Below, piece after piece: positions 8,161-17,702 of a DNA stretch of 64,000 bases. The stretch is taken from assembly GCA_023444095.1 (NCBI GenBank), contig JAEZRP010000043.1:88419-152418 (forward strand), in the 5' to 3' direction. Within the stretch, counting starts at the first letter, position 1, and every line of letters begins with the position of its first letter. A program made the translations under genes and the position numbers. Source of the DNA: Bacillota bacterium (lineage in GTDB: Bacteria > Bacillota > Clostridia > Christensenellales > Aristaeellaceae). The notes beneath the pieces were generated by a model. That model saw only the letters and a list, made by a program, of their open reading frames with translations. It ran no database searches and was not told the DNA's origin.

Positions 8161-9423
8161 TCAGGGGCGGGCGGATGACATTCCCCTACGCCACACCCTC
8201 CGCGGACGCAGATGTTGGAAAAGGCGGGAAAGGAAGGGAATGCGGATCTTCTGCTTGCTGGTCACGTCGAAAGCGACGGCGGCGAGCAGGACGAGGCCTT
8301 TGACGACCTTCTGCATGTTCTGGTTCATGCCCATGATGGACATGCCGTTGTTGAGGGTGCCCATAATGAGCGCGCCGATGAGGGAGCCCGAGACGGTTCC
8401 CGTGCCGCCGTAGGCCGACGCGCCGCCGATGAAGCAGGCGGCGATGGTGTCAAGCTCGAAGGATTCGCCCGCCTGTGGCCCGGCGGAGTTCATGCGCGCG
8501 GTGAAGACGATGGCCGCGACGGCGGTCAAAAACGCCATGTTCGTGTAGGCGAAGAACATCATCCGGCGCGTGTTGACGCCCGAGAGGCGCGCGGCCTTGG
8601 CGTTGCCGCCGATGGCGTACAGATAGCGGCCCGGCACGGTCTTTGAGGTGAAGAACGTATAGACGATCAGCACGAGGCCGACGGTGATGAGCACGATCGG
8701 CACGCCCTTGTACTGCCCGAGCTTCCAGAAAAACCACACCAGCGCGACCGAAATGAGCGCGCACTTTGCGAGCACGTAGGCAAGCCCCTCCGCGTGATAG
8801 CCCATGCGCCTCTTCTTCCCGCGGGAGAGAAGCTGCGTGACGGTGTAAACGAGCGCGAGGAACCCGCCCAGGAGCGCCGAGACGAGCGCGAGCAGCTGCT
8901 TGCCCTCGACCTCCCCAATGTCGATGCCGAAGCTCAAAAAGCCCGTCGAGACGCTCAAAAACGCGTCCGGCAGATTCGAGATCGTCTTGCTGTTGAGCGC
9001 GAGGAGCGCGAGTCCTTTCCAGAGAAGCATGCCCGCGAGCGTGCAGATGAAGGGCGGAATGTTTACGTAGGCGATCCAGAAACCCTGCCACGCGCCAATC
9101 AGGATACCGACGCCCAGCGCGGCAGCGATGGCGAGGTAGGAGTTCATCCCCCACCGGTTCATGAAGATGCCCAGGCATGCGCCGATCAGACAGAGGATGG
9201 AGCCGACCGAGAGGTCGATGTTGCCGCCCGTCAGGATGCACTGGAGCATGCCGGTCGCGAGGATGATGACGTAGGCGTTCTGGTTGATGAGGTTTGAAAT
9301 GTTCATGGGCTTTAGAAGCACGCCCTTTGTGAGCGCGTTGAAGAGCACTACGATCACCACCAGCACGATCAGCATCATGTACTGCCGGAGATTCTTCTTC
9401 AGATTGACCGCCAAGCTATTCAT
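8161..9423 (-). CDS. multiple-monosaccharide ABC transporter permease (GguB/MmsB type)
   Basis: 420 aa, a very hydrophobic BPD_transp_2 family permease with roughly ten membrane segments and the family stretch GGNIDLSVGSI (about residues 65-75). It forms the membrane channel for the ATPase and binding protein encoded upstream. The ATG at 9423 overlaps the end of the ATPase gene by 8 bp, showing tight coupling. Its length, with an extended cytoplasmic loop near residues 195-210 (basic, GKKRRMGYH), matches the GguB/MmsB subgroup rather than shorter RbsC permeases. Confidence 0.92.
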   Translation of the reverse strand: MNSLAVNLKKNLRQYMMLIVLVVIVVLFNALTKGVLLKPMNISNLINQNAYVIILATGMLQCILTGGNIDLSVGSILCLIGACLGIFMNRWGMNSYLAIAAALGVGILIGAWQGFWIAYVNIPPFICTLAGMLLWKGLALLALNSKTISNLPDAFLSVSTGFLSFGIDIGEVEGKQLLALVSALLGGFLALVYTVTQLLSRGKKRRMGYHAEGLAYVLAKCALISVALVWFFWKLGQYKGVPIVLITVGLVLIVYTFFTSKTVPGRYLYAIGGNAKAARLSGVNTRRMMFFAYTNMAFLTAVAAIVFTARMNSAGPQAGESFELDTIAACFIGGASAYGGTGTVSGSLIGALIMGTLNNGMSIMGMNQNMQKVVKGLVLLAAVAFDVTSKQKIRIPFLSRLFQHLRPRRVWRRGMSSARP

Positions 9424-10969
9424 CTTTCACGTCTCCCTTGCTTGCCTGCATGATGAGGTTCATGATGTGCTCCTGGCTCGCGTCCTCGCGCGCGACCTCG
9501 CCCACGATCCTGCCCTCGCACATGACATAGATCCGGTCGCACATGCCGATGAGCTCCGGCAGCTCCGAGGACACCATGAGCACGCACTTGCCCGCGGCGA
9601 CGAGATCGTTGATGATCATGTAGATCTCATATTTCGCGTTGACGTCGATGCCGCGCGTAGGCTCGTCGAGCATCATGACGTCTGGCTCTGCGAACATCCA
9701 CTTGCCCACCAGCACCTTCTGCTGGTTTCCCCCGGAGAGGTTTTCAACGCGCATTTCGACATCCGGCGCCTTCACGCGCAGGCTCGCCCGCGCTTTTTCG
9801 GCGGCGCGTGCCTCCGCGTCCCTGTCGATCACCCCGTGGTTCGATACGAACGCCATGCGCGAAAGCGTGGTGTTGTGCTTGAGCGAATTGGAGAGCACCA
9901 GTCCGTCGCCCTTGCGGTCCTCCGTCACATACGCGAGGCCCGCGCGAATCGCGGCTGAGATCGAGGGAAGATCGAGAACCTTCCCGTCTTTTTTGACGGT
10001 TCCGGAGATTTGCGTGCCGTAGGCCTTGCCGAACACCGACTGGCACAGTTCCGTGCGCCCCGCACCGATGAGTCCCGCGATCCCCACCACCTCTCCGCGC
10101 CGGACGAAGAGCGACACGTCATCCACCACCCTGCGCTCGGTGTAGAGCGGATGGTACACCGTCCAATGCTCGATCTCAAACGCCATATCGCCGATTTGGG
10201 GCGTTCTGCGCGGAAAGCGGTCGACCATCTCGCGGCCCACCATACCCTTGATGATGCGCGCCTCGCTGACGGGCGTTCCGCGCTCGTTGTCCAGCGTTTC
10301 GATCACCGCGCCGTCGCGGATCACGGTGATTTTATCTGCCACATACGCGATTTCGCCCAGCTTGTGGGAGATGATGATCGACGTGATCCCCCGGTTTTTC
10401 TTGAACTCGATCAGAAGGTCGAGGAGCTTTTTCGAGTCGATCTCGTTGAGCGAGGACGTCGGCTCGTCGAGGATCAAAAGACGCACGTTCTTCGCGAGCG
10501 CCTTTGCGATCTCCACCAACTGCTGCTTGCCGGTGCCGATGTCCTTGACGAGCGTCTCGGGACTTTCCGTGAGTCCGACCATTTGCATGTACTTTCTGGC
10601 CTGGTCGTTGGTCTGGTCCCAGTTGATGACGCTCATTTTGCTGCGCTCGTTTCCTAGAAACATATTTTCCGCGATCGAGAGATAGGGAACCAGCGCCAGT
10701 TCCTGATGAATGATGACGATGCCCCTCTTCTCCGAATCGCGGATGGTTCGAAAGCGGCACTCGGCGCCCTCGTAGACAATTTCGCCCTCGTAGTCGCCGT
10801 GCGGATAAATGCCTGAGAGCACGTTCATGAGGGTGGACTTCCCCGCGCCGTTTTCGCCCACGAGCGCGTGAATCTCCCCCTCCTCGACGACGAGGTTCAC
10901 GTCGCTGAGCGCCCTGACGCCCGGAAATTCCTTTGTGATCGCGCGCATCTCGAGCAATTTGTTTGTCAT
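9416..10969 (-). CDS. multiple-monosaccharide ABC transporter ATPase (GguA/MmsA type, tandem ABC domains)
   Basis: 517 aa with two fused ATP-binding cassettes, as in RbsA/XylG/GguA. Domain 1 has Walker A GENGAGKST and Walker B LLILDEPTSSL. Domain 2 has a degenerate Walker A (GLIGAGRTEL), the signature LSGGNQQKV and VMMLDEPTRGIDV, the usual asymmetry for sugar importers of this class. The start at 10969 follows AAGGA; an in-frame upstream extension has no ribosome site. It lies between the binding-protein and permease genes. Confidence 0.94.
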   Translation of the reverse strand: MTNKLLEMRAITKEFPGVRALSDVNLVVEEGEIHALVGENGAGKSTLMNVLSGIYPHGDYEGEIVYEGAECRFRTIRDSEKRGIVIIHQELALVPYLSIAENMFLGNERSKMSVINWDQTNDQARKYMQMVGLTESPETLVKDIGTGKQQLVEIAKALAKNVRLLILDEPTSSLNEIDSKKLLDLLIEFKKNRGITSIIISHKLGEIAYVADKITVIRDGAVIETLDNERGTPVSEARIIKGMVGREMVDRFPRRTPQIGDMAFEIEHWTVYHPLYTERRVVDDVSLFVRRGEVVGIAGLIGAGRTELCQSVFGKAYGTQISGTVKKDGKVLDLPSISAAIRAGLAYVTEDRKGDGLVLSNSLKHNTTLSRMAFVSNHGVIDRDAEARAAEKARASLRVKAPDVEMRVENLSGGNQQKVLVGKWMFAEPDVMMLDEPTRGIDVNAKYEIYMIINDLVAAGKCVLMVSSELPELIGMCDRIYVMCEGRIVGEVAREDASQEHIMNLIMQASKGDVKDE

Positions 10970-11044
10970 TTTCAGTCCTTCCTCTCGGACAATTTCAAAA
11001 CGAGGGGGCGGGAAGCCCGCCGCCCTCATCTTTTTGTCCCCTGA

Positions 11045-12100
11045 TTACTGCGCCAGATCGGCCTCCGTGTAGTAGCCGGAATCGATGAGCAACTCCTTGT
11101 AGTTGTCGATGTTCGCGAATACCGGGTCGCACAGGAAAGAGGGAACGACCTTCACGCCGTTGTCGTAGGTGGTGGTGTCGTTCACGGGAACCTCTTCGCC
11201 CTTCATGATCGCGTCAACCATGGTGACCACCTGCGCGGCCAGCGTGCGGGTGTCCTTGAAGACGGACATCGCCTGATAGCCTGCGATGATGTTCTTGGTG
11301 TTTGCAATGTCGCAGTCCTGGCCGGTGATGACCGGGAAGTCGTCGAGCGTGAAGCCCGCGGCGATCAGGGAATTGGTAACGCCCAGCGCCAGAGAATCAT
11401 TCGGCGAGAGCACGAGGTCGAGGTGCGTGCCGTCCGCGTAGTAGGCGGTCAGGAGGTTATCCATGCGCTCCTGCGCGGTCTGGGTGGACCACTTGAGGAT
11501 GGCGCAGGTCTCAAAGTCCATCTGGCCGGAGACGACCTTCAGCTTGCCCGCCTCGATGTAGGGCATGAGAAGGTCCATCGCGCCCGCGTTGAAGTAAAGC
11601 GCGTTGTTGTCGTCCGGGGAGCCCGCGAAGATCTCCATGTTGAAAGTCTTGTCGGTGTTCGCGAGGTCGAAGCGGTCGATGAGGTACTGGCCCTGGATGG
11701 CGCCGACCTTGTAGTTATCAAAGGTGGCGTAGTAGTCGACCGCGTCGGTGCCCTTGATGAGGCGATCGTACGCGATGACCGGGATGCCCTCTTCCTTGGC
11801 GGTGGCGAGCACGTTGACGAGCGACTCGCCGTCGATGGAGGCGATGACGAGCGCGTCCACACCGTTTAAGATCATGTTCTCGATGTCGGAAACCTGCTGC
11901 GCGGTGTCGTTGTCGGAGTAGGTCAAGATGACCTCGTAGCCGGCGGCCTCAAGCTGCGCCTTCATGTTCGCGCCATCCTGATTCCACCTCTGGAGGCTTT
12001 GCGTGGGCATCGCCACGCCGATCTTGCCCTCGGCGACCGCCGACGCACCCATCGCCAGCACCAGCATGAGCACAAACGCAGTAACGAGTATCTTCCTCAT
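11045..12100 (-). CDS. chvE: monosaccharide-binding protein of ABC transporter (ChvE type)
   Basis: 351 aa periplasmic-binding-protein type 1 fold. A type I signal peptide ends near residue 22 (ASAVAEG); there is no lipobox, unusual for a Gram-positive binding protein but common in this subgroup. Motifs: IGVAMPTQSLQRWNQDG, LVIASIDGESL, IAYDRLI and ITGQDCDIAN, all close to the ChvE/XylF group that binds xylose, glucose, galactose or arabinose. The specific sugar cannot be read from sequence. First gene of a three-gene operon. Confidence 0.92.
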   Translation of the reverse strand: MRKILVTAFVLMLVLAMGASAVAEGKIGVAMPTQSLQRWNQDGANMKAQLEAAGYEVILTYSDNDTAQQVSDIENMILNGVDALVIASIDGESLVNVLATAKEEGIPVIAYDRLIKGTDAVDYYATFDNYKVGAIQGQYLIDRFDLANTDKTFNMEIFAGSPDDNNALYFNAGAMDLLMPYIEAGKLKVVSGQMDFETCAILKWSTQTAQERMDNLLTAYYADGTHLDLVLSPNDSLALGVTNSLIAAGFTLDDFPVITGQDCDIANTKNIIAGYQAMSVFKDTRTLAAQVVTMVDAIMKGEEVPVNDTTTYDNGVKVVPSFLCDPVFANIDNYKELLIDSGYYTEADLAQ

Positions 12101-12166
12101 AAGCCACATCCCTCTTTCTCTATTTACCGGCGCAAAACCCGCCGATAACAGCAATTGAACGAATTC

Positions 12167-12195
12167 ATTATATCATTATTCTCAATTATCGTAAA
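12167..12195 (-). promoter_or_regulatory. promoter for the sugar ABC transporter operon
   Basis: Minus strand TTTACG (12195-12190), 17-bp spacer, perfect TATAAT (12172-12167). Surrounding DNA is AT-rich compared with the rest of the window. Confidence 0.65.
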
Positions 12196-12297
12196 TATTC
12201 CGCCCGATTGCTAAAGCGTTTTGACTGTCAGGAAAATTATCAACAAAGTTCGGAAAAAAGCGCCCTTTCTGGGCGCTGCAAACTTTTGATATTTATG

Positions 12298-14118
12298 TCA
12301 TTTCTTGCGTGTCAGTGCGGCGAGCGCCGCCTCGATGTTGATCGCGCTCTCCCAGGGTCGGCAGCGCGTGCCGAAGGGGCGGTTATCCTCGTAATACTCG
12401 ACCCATGCGCCCGCGCTGTCGCGGATGGCGAGCATGCGGGAGAGAAGGTCGTCCGCGGAAGCGCCGAGCTTCGTCGCGGCGTAGAGGATGAGTCCGTAAT
12501 CGTAGCCGAGGCTTTTTCCGCCGCCGGGGAGGGAGGAAACCGCGCCGGTTTCACGGAACGAACCGAGAGTGGCCCCGACGGCGGCGCGGATCTCTGCCTC
12601 CGGCACGAGGTCCGATCCCATGTACGCGTGCATCAAGAGGGTCGAAATGAGGGGATACTCCGTCTCCGGCGCCTCTGGAAGCGGACCCTTCGCGTAACAC
12701 GCGGGGCAGACGTAGTTCGCGTCGTTCAAGTGGCGCAGCCAGCCGAAACCCATGCACCCCTCCCCGCTTCGCAGGCATACGCCGTGGCGGAATGCGGGGT
12801 ACTTGAGGCCCATGCGGCGGGCGCGGCTGTTGGCGACCCAGCCGTCTGCGCGACGAAAATTCTTCCGGTAAGCTGCCCTCGCGCGCCGCACATCGCTCAG
12901 CATGCGATCCGGAAAGTCCGGCGTCACACCGGCCAATCGCTCCACGCCCCGGATATAGAGCATGGTCGCCTCCATGGAGCCGTCGAGCAAAACGTTACGC
13001 GGGAAGATGCCGCCCGCGACATAGGTCTCATCGCCGTTGAAGGGGAGCATGTCTGCATGAAGGTCGACCGCCTGCGCGGCGACCGCCCAGTTGAGCATGG
13101 GGCGAAGCGTCTCGAAGAAGTCCCGGTCGCCCGTCGCGTCCAGGTAGTCGCACGCCTGCGCGACGAGGTAGCCCGTAATCTCGACCAAATCATTTTCGTG
13201 GACGTGGAACATGTCCGGGACGCCGATGCCCTGCGCGTTCTGGATGCGGCCCGACCGCTGGTACGTCTCCCGGTAGAAGCGCAGAATTTCCCTCGCCTCC
13301 GCAAAGCAGCCCAGCGCGAGAAGCCCGCGCGACACGCCGTACTGATCGCGCACGTAGGCCAGATGGTAATTGCTTCCAGCGAGCACGCCGCCGGATACGC
13401 CCTGCTGGGCGCGGATGAGGAGCGCCACATCGTCGGCCGCAGCCTCGACCTCTGCGCGCATGGGATGATCTTCGTCCAGCGGCCGGGCGTTTTCCCTGCG
13501 CCTTTTGAGAAAGGCCGCGTCCGCCGCGCCACGTGCGCGCGCGAGCGCGTCGAAGCCCAGATCGAGCGCCGCACCCATGCTCATCGCGCAGGATCGGAGA
13601 TCTCCGGACGCGACGTATAGAACGCCTTCCCCGCGCGCGGTGAACGCGATTTCATCGCCGGTCATTTCGGCGTCGCAGTCCCCCGTGAACACGATCTGCA
13701 TATACCGGTATTCGTGGGTGGGGTACCAGTTGTAGGCCGGCGCTCCGCCGGGAATGGTCAAAAGGTACGCATCGGCGCAGTCCGGGTACATCTCCGCGTT
13801 CCGGATCAGCGGGAACCCCCAGCCGCCGATCCTCCAGCGCGCGGGCGCGTTGAGCCGCCACCTTCTGGCGAGGCAGTTGATTTCCTCTCCCACCGCGTCC
13901 TCGTAAGTTCCCTCCGGCGCGCGGTGGATGTATGCGCCCCTCTCCATACCCCGCGCGGGCGGTGCGAAAGGGGCGGCGTCCGCGCGCCGCAGAGAAAGGG
14001 CCGTTGGCGCGGTGTAGGGCGAGCCGAACGCCTGCTCCCACTCCGCCCCGTGGCCGTATGCGATGACCGATCCGTTTCCGAGCGCCCAGAGTGCGCCGTC
14101 GTCCCGTTCAACGTTCAT
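12298..14118 (-). CDS. (alpha/alpha)6-barrel glycosidase-like protein
   Basis: 606 aa, no signal peptide. The N-terminal 200 residues look beta-rich, the rest alpha-helical with features of six-hairpin glycosidases: VRDQYGVSRGLL (about 270), NDLVEITGYLVAQ, LPFNGDETYV (about 365) and DGSMEATML. This resembles GH15/GH63/GH78-like barrels, but I cannot place it in a named family. CxxC and neighbouring cysteines (YVCPACYAKG) could bind metal. GGAGGAG precedes the ATG at 14118. It is encoded 140 bp upstream of the monosaccharide transporter in the same direction, so it may release the imported sugar from a small glycoside. Confidence 0.6.
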   Translation of the reverse strand: MNVERDDGALWALGNGSVIAYGHGAEWEQAFGSPYTAPTALSLRRADAAPFAPPARGMERGAYIHRAPEGTYEDAVGEEINCLARRWRLNAPARWRIGGWGFPLIRNAEMYPDCADAYLLTIPGGAPAYNWYPTHEYRYMQIVFTGDCDAEMTGDEIAFTARGEGVLYVASGDLRSCAMSMGAALDLGFDALARARGAADAAFLKRRRENARPLDEDHPMRAEVEAAADDVALLIRAQQGVSGGVLAGSNYHLAYVRDQYGVSRGLLALGCFAEAREILRFYRETYQRSGRIQNAQGIGVPDMFHVHENDLVEITGYLVAQACDYLDATGDRDFFETLRPMLNWAVAAQAVDLHADMLPFNGDETYVAGGIFPRNVLLDGSMEATMLYIRGVERLAGVTPDFPDRMLSDVRRARAAYRKNFRRADGWVANSRARRMGLKYPAFRHGVCLRSGEGCMGFGWLRHLNDANYVCPACYAKGPLPEAPETEYPLISTLLMHAYMGSDLVPEAEIRAAVGATLGSFRETGAVSSLPGGGKSLGYDYGLILYAATKLGASADDLLSRMLAIRDSAGAWVEYYEDNRPFGTRCRPWESAINIEAALAALTRKK

Positions 14119-14179
14119 GGAATCTACTCCTCCATTTTTGCATCAGGATAACAGAAATCTGCGCGCGCGTAAACCATTT

Positions 14180-14208
14180 TGTTGACGCGCGCATTGCGGC
14201 GTGCTACA
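14180..14208 (+). promoter_or_regulatory. promoter for the M24 peptidase gene
   Basis: TTGACG (14180-14185), 17-bp spacer, TACATT (14203-14208), 25 bp before the ATG. Confidence 0.65.
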
Positions 14209-14233
14209 TTATTCACAAATGGAGGGGATTCGG

Positions 14234-15421
14234 ATGGACAGGCTTGTCATGGAAAAGGTAAGTCAGGCGATCGACCTCATGGGGGCGCACGACCTCGACT
14301 GCTGGGTGATCTTCACGCACGAAACGGGCCGCGAGGCGGACCAGACGTACCCCATCCTCATGGGTGCGCTCGACCTGGGCGGAGGAATCCTGCTTCTGAC
14401 GCGGGGCGGGCGGCGCGTGGCCATCATCTCCGGGCTCGACCGGTCGCTCCCCGCGTCGACGGGCGCTTGGGACGAAGTCGTCGTCTACACTCGGGAGAAG
14501 AGCGCACTCGAGAACCTCGTCGAGATTCTGCGCGCTGAGAACCCGCGCACGATCGGCGCGAACTTTTCGGAGACGAACCCGCTCGCGGACGGGCTGGGCC
14601 ATGGGAAGTACATCGTCCTGAAGCGCGCGCTGGACGCGGCGGGATTGGGCGACCGGCTCGTCGGTGCGGAGGCGGTAGCGTCCGCGCTGCGGCAGGTTAA
14701 GACTGGCGCCGAGATCGGACGGATCCGCGCGGCGATCGCGGCGGCGAACGGCGTGTTCCGGGACTTCCGCAGCCGCCTCGAACCCGGCATGAGCGGCATC
14801 GAGCTGTTCCGGCTCATCGGGGAGCTTCGCGCGGCGCGGGGCGCGACGAACGGCTGGAGCGCGTACAATGACCCAATACTGACCGTCGGGCCGGTCTCCT
14901 ACATGGGCCACACGCCGCCGCCCGAGGGATTGACCTTTGACCGGGGGATGCTTCTGCAGGTGGATCTGGGACTGCGGCTGGACGGCTACTGCTCGGACTT
15001 CCAGCGGATGTTTTACGCCACAAGACCCATGGAAACCCACGCCCCCGCCGAGATCGAGCGGCTGTTCGCGGGCGTGCACGAAGGGATCAGCCGGATGATC
15101 GCGGCGATCGGCCCGGGCGTCCCGAACGACGGGGTCACGAAGCTCGCCTTCGAGGCGATCACGGACCTCGGCTTCCCGGAGCCACAGTACGGGGGCGGGC
15201 ATCAGCTCGGGCGCGCGGTGCACGACGGCGGCGTGGGGCTTCTGAGCTATCATGCGCCCATGCCGGGCGAGATCATGAAACGTGGAAACGTGTTCACCGT
15301 CGAGGGCCTCGAGACGCGCCTCGCACCCTACGGCTGGGTAAGCCTCGAGGAAGACGTGGTGGTGACGGAGAGCGGCTGCGAGGTGCTGACCGAGCGACAG
15401 ACGGAAATCTGGTGCGTTTGA
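14234..15421 (+). CDS. M24 family metallopeptidase (Xaa-Pro peptidase-like)
   Basis: 395 aa. An N-terminal creatinase-like domain (about 1-150) is followed by the pita-bread catalytic domain. Metal ligands are visible in order: Asp in LLQVDLGLR, Asp in CSDFQRMF, His in GGGHQLGRAVHDG, Glu in VFTVEGLE and Glu in VSLEEDVVV. The start at 14234 follows GGAGGGG. Such cytoplasmic enzymes cleave N-terminal residues before proline or act on small amide substrates; specificity is not evident. Single gene with its own promoter; it converges on the lipase operon. Confidence 0.88.
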   Translation: MDRLVMEKVSQAIDLMGAHDLDCWVIFTHETGREADQTYPILMGALDLGGGILLLTRGGRRVAIISGLDRSLPASTGAWDEVVVYTREKSALENLVEILRAENPRTIGANFSETNPLADGLGHGKYIVLKRALDAAGLGDRLVGAEAVASALRQVKTGAEIGRIRAAIAAANGVFRDFRSRLEPGMSGIELFRLIGELRAARGATNGWSAYNDPILTVGPVSYMGHTPPPEGLTFDRGMLLQVDLGLRLDGYCSDFQRMFYATRPMETHAPAEIERLFAGVHEGISRMIAAIGPGVPNDGVTKLAFEAITDLGFPEPQYGGGHQLGRAVHDGGVGLLSYHAPMPGEIMKRGNVFTVEGLETRLAPYGWVSLEEDVVVTESGCEVLTERQTEIWCV

Positions 15422-15426
15422 CGCCA

Positions 15427-15460
15427 AAAAGAAGGACCGGGGAGCGGCTCGCTCCCCGGT
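15427..15460 (-). terminator. intrinsic terminator after the lipase gene
   Basis: A perfect 10-bp stem ACCGGGGAGC/GCTCCCCGGT (15460-15436) with a 5-base loop. On the minus strand it is followed by CCTTCTTTTTGG. It begins 3 bp after the lipase stop and may also serve the convergent peptidase gene. Confidence 0.8.
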
Positions 15461-15463
15461 TCC

Positions 15464-16510
15464 CTATTGCGCTTCGCGCGCCCGCATGAGTTCGACATAC
15501 ACCGTTGGCCTGTGCTGGTCAAAAAAGCTCGCGTCGCTCGTTCCCATAAAAAGGGAAAAGAAGCCGGTCATATCGTTCTGGCTCGTCATGATTCGCTGGA
15601 AGAGCGCCTGCGTCTCCGGGGACGGCGCGCCGTTCGTGAACGCGTCCGCGACTGCCTGAAAGAGTTCAAAGAATGTGATTCCGTCGTCCGAGAGTCCGAG
15701 CGCGGTCAGGCTGTGGCGGTCGCCATAGTAAGAGGCGATGTCCGGGCAGACGCCGAGGAGCGCGAGGAACATCTCGTGCATCTCGGCGTTCACGTTGTCC
15801 GGGTCGCGCAGCTCGATGTCCACGCCCGCGCGGCAGAAGCCCCACGCCGGGAGTGGCATCCGCGTCACGGCATCGTTCATGTTGACAAGATTAAAAATAT
15901 TCGTATGCGCTGCGTCCGCCGTGCGCACCGTGTTCGGCGTGGCGAAGGTATAGACGTACACGTCCTCCGGGCCGTATTCTTCGTCGAGCAGCACGCCCAG
16001 AAGGTTCGCGCACGCCGCGCCCCGGCTGTACCCCGTCGCGAGCACGACGGGGTTTTCATATTGGTCGATGTCGGGCTTCGCGGCGTCGAAGATCGATTGC
16101 GCCGCCGCCATGAAGTTCTCGGCGTACCGGCAGTCCTCGCCCGTTTCGCCCGCAAAGTCGAAGTTCGAGTACCACTCCCCGTCGGCCGTGCCGCGGATCG
16201 AGATCACGACGAGCGGGCGGGGCTCTCCGCGAACCTCCGCCTCCCCGGCTGCGACGGTGTAGGCACTCGTGTGCGAATGGTCGGAAACGGGCTTTCCATA
16301 GTTTTCCTGCCGGAGTACCTCAAAACCCATGCCCTCGAAAAGCGTCCGCGCGTCCCCGGCGGTCTGCGGTCCGGCGAGCGGAAGGACGGAGAACGCCGTT
16401 TCCATTGAAAAGGCGTCGCTTTCGTGCGGAATGATGATTTTGCCTCCCTCCGCAAAGCCTGACAGAGACAGGAGCGCGAGCGCGAGAAGCGGGCACAAGA
16501 ACTTTTTCAT
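15464..16510 (-). CDS. secreted class 3 lipase-like alpha/beta hydrolase
   Basis: 348 aa. A signal peptide ends near residue 21 (SGFAEG). The lipase core shows IRGTADGEW (oxyanion region), the nucleophile elbow GYSRGA, Asp in NMNDAVTRMPL, and a likely catalytic His near DRHSL. This is the pattern of class 3 (fungal-type) lipases. Secreted action on esters is likely; substrate unknown. It is the last gene of the ABC-F/ugd/lipase operon, starting 7 bp after the ugd stop, and ends at an intrinsic terminator. Confidence 0.75.
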   Translation of the reverse strand: MKKFLCPLLALALLSLSGFAEGGKIIIPHESDAFSMETAFSVLPLAGPQTAGDARTLFEGMGFEVLRQENYGKPVSDHSHTSAYTVAAGEAEVRGEPRPLVVISIRGTADGEWYSNFDFAGETGEDCRYAENFMAAAQSIFDAAKPDIDQYENPVVLATGYSRGAACANLLGVLLDEEYGPEDVYVYTFATPNTVRTADAAHTNIFNLVNMNDAVTRMPLPAWGFCRAGVDIELRDPDNVNAEMHEMFLALLGVCPDIASYYGDRHSLTALGLSDDGITFFELFQAVADAFTNGAPSPETQALFQRIMTSQNDMTGFFSLFMGTSDASFFDQHRPTVYVELMRAREAQ

Positions 16511-16517
16511 ACTTTCC

Positions 16518-17702
16518 TCAATCCCTGAAATAGATGTCCCGCGTGTAGACCTTGTCCATGACATCCGCAATCTCCGCCGAATACCGATTCGCGAGGATCA
16601 CGTCGCTCATCGCCTTGAACGCCCCGAGGTCGCGGATGACGCGGCTGTTGAAAAACAGTTCCTCGGAGAGCGTCGGCTCGTACACCACGACCTCGATGCC
16701 CTTGGCCTTGATCCGCTTCATGACGCCCTGGATGCTCGACTGTCGGAAGTTGTCGGAGCCCGCCTTCATGGTGAGCCGGTAAACGCCCACCACCTTCGGG
16801 CCTTTCTCGATGATCCGGTCGGCGATGAAGTCCTTGCGTGTGGAATTCGCCGCGACGATCGCGCCGATGATGTTGTTGGGCACGTCCTTGTAGTTCGCGA
16901 GCAGCTGCTTGGTGTCCTTCGGCAGACAATAGCCGCCGTAGCCGAAGGACGGGTTGTTGTAGTGCGTGCCGATGCGCGGATCGAGGCATACGCCCTCGAT
17001 GATCGGGCGGGTATCGAGATTGCGCGCCTCGGCGTAGGAGTCAAGCTCGTTGAAAAAACTCACCCTGAGCGCCAGGTACGTGTTCGCGAACAGCTTCACG
17101 GCCTCCGCCTCGGTCGGGTTCATAAAAAGCGTCTCGACGTTCTCCTTGACGGCGCCCTCTTTCAGGAGGTTCGCGAATACTTCCGCCGCCTTTCTGAGCC
17201 GCGCGTTTTTGACCGGCACGCCCACGATCACGCGCGAGGGGAAAAGGTTATCGTAGAGCGCGCGGCCCTCGCGCAGGAATTCCGGCGAGAACAGGATGTT
17301 GTCGCAGAAGAGCCGCGCGCGCACCGCCTCCGTGAAGCCCACGGGCACGGTGGATTTCAGGATCATCACCGCGTCGGGATTCGCCTCGATCACCTTTTGG
17401 ATCACGTCCTCGACGGACGACGTGTCGAAGTAGTTGCGCTTCGGGTCGTAGTTGGTGGGTGTCGCGACGATCACGAAGTCCGCATCGGCGAACGCCGCGC
17501 GCCAGTCCGCAGTCGCGGTCAAATCGAGCGCCCTGTGGGCGAGGTAGTCCTCGATCTCCGGATCGGCGATCGGCGACACGCGCTCCGAGATCATTTTAAC
17601 CTTCTCCGGCACGATGTCATACAGCGTCACCTGATTTTTCTGCGCGAGCAGCACCGCGTTTGAGAGCCCGACATACCCCGCGCCCGCGACGGCGATCCTC
17701 AT
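16518..17702 (-). CDS. UDP-glucose 6-dehydrogenase family protein
   Basis: 394 aa. Oxidises UDP-glucose (or a related UDP-sugar) to the uronate with 2 NAD+. Motifs: N-terminal Rossmann GAGYVGLS (residues 7-14), VATPTNYD, LKSTVPVGFTE, and GYGGYCLPKDT with the catalytic Cys near residue 258. The ATG at 17702 overlaps the ABC-F stop (ATGA). The short length and FSPEFLREG motif match the Gram-negative/clostridial Ugd subgroup used for capsule or surface polymer precursors. No other polymer synthesis gene lies next to it. Confidence 0.92.
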   Translation of the reverse strand: MRIAVAGAGYVGLSNAVLLAQKNQVTLYDIVPEKVKMISERVSPIADPEIEDYLAHRALDLTATADWRAAFADADFVIVATPTNYDPKRNYFDTSSVEDVIQKVIEANPDAVMILKSTVPVGFTEAVRARLFCDNILFSPEFLREGRALYDNLFPSRVIVGVPVKNARLRKAAEVFANLLKEGAVKENVETLFMNPTEAEAVKLFANTYLALRVSFFNELDSYAEARNLDTRPIIEGVCLDPRIGTHYNNPSFGYGGYCLPKDTKQLLANYKDVPNNIIGAIVAANSTRKDFIADRIIEKGPKVVGVYRLTMKAGSDNFRQSSIQGVMKRIKAKGIEVVVYEPTLSEELFFNSRVIRDLGAFKAMSDVILANRYSAEIADVMDKVYTRDIYFRD

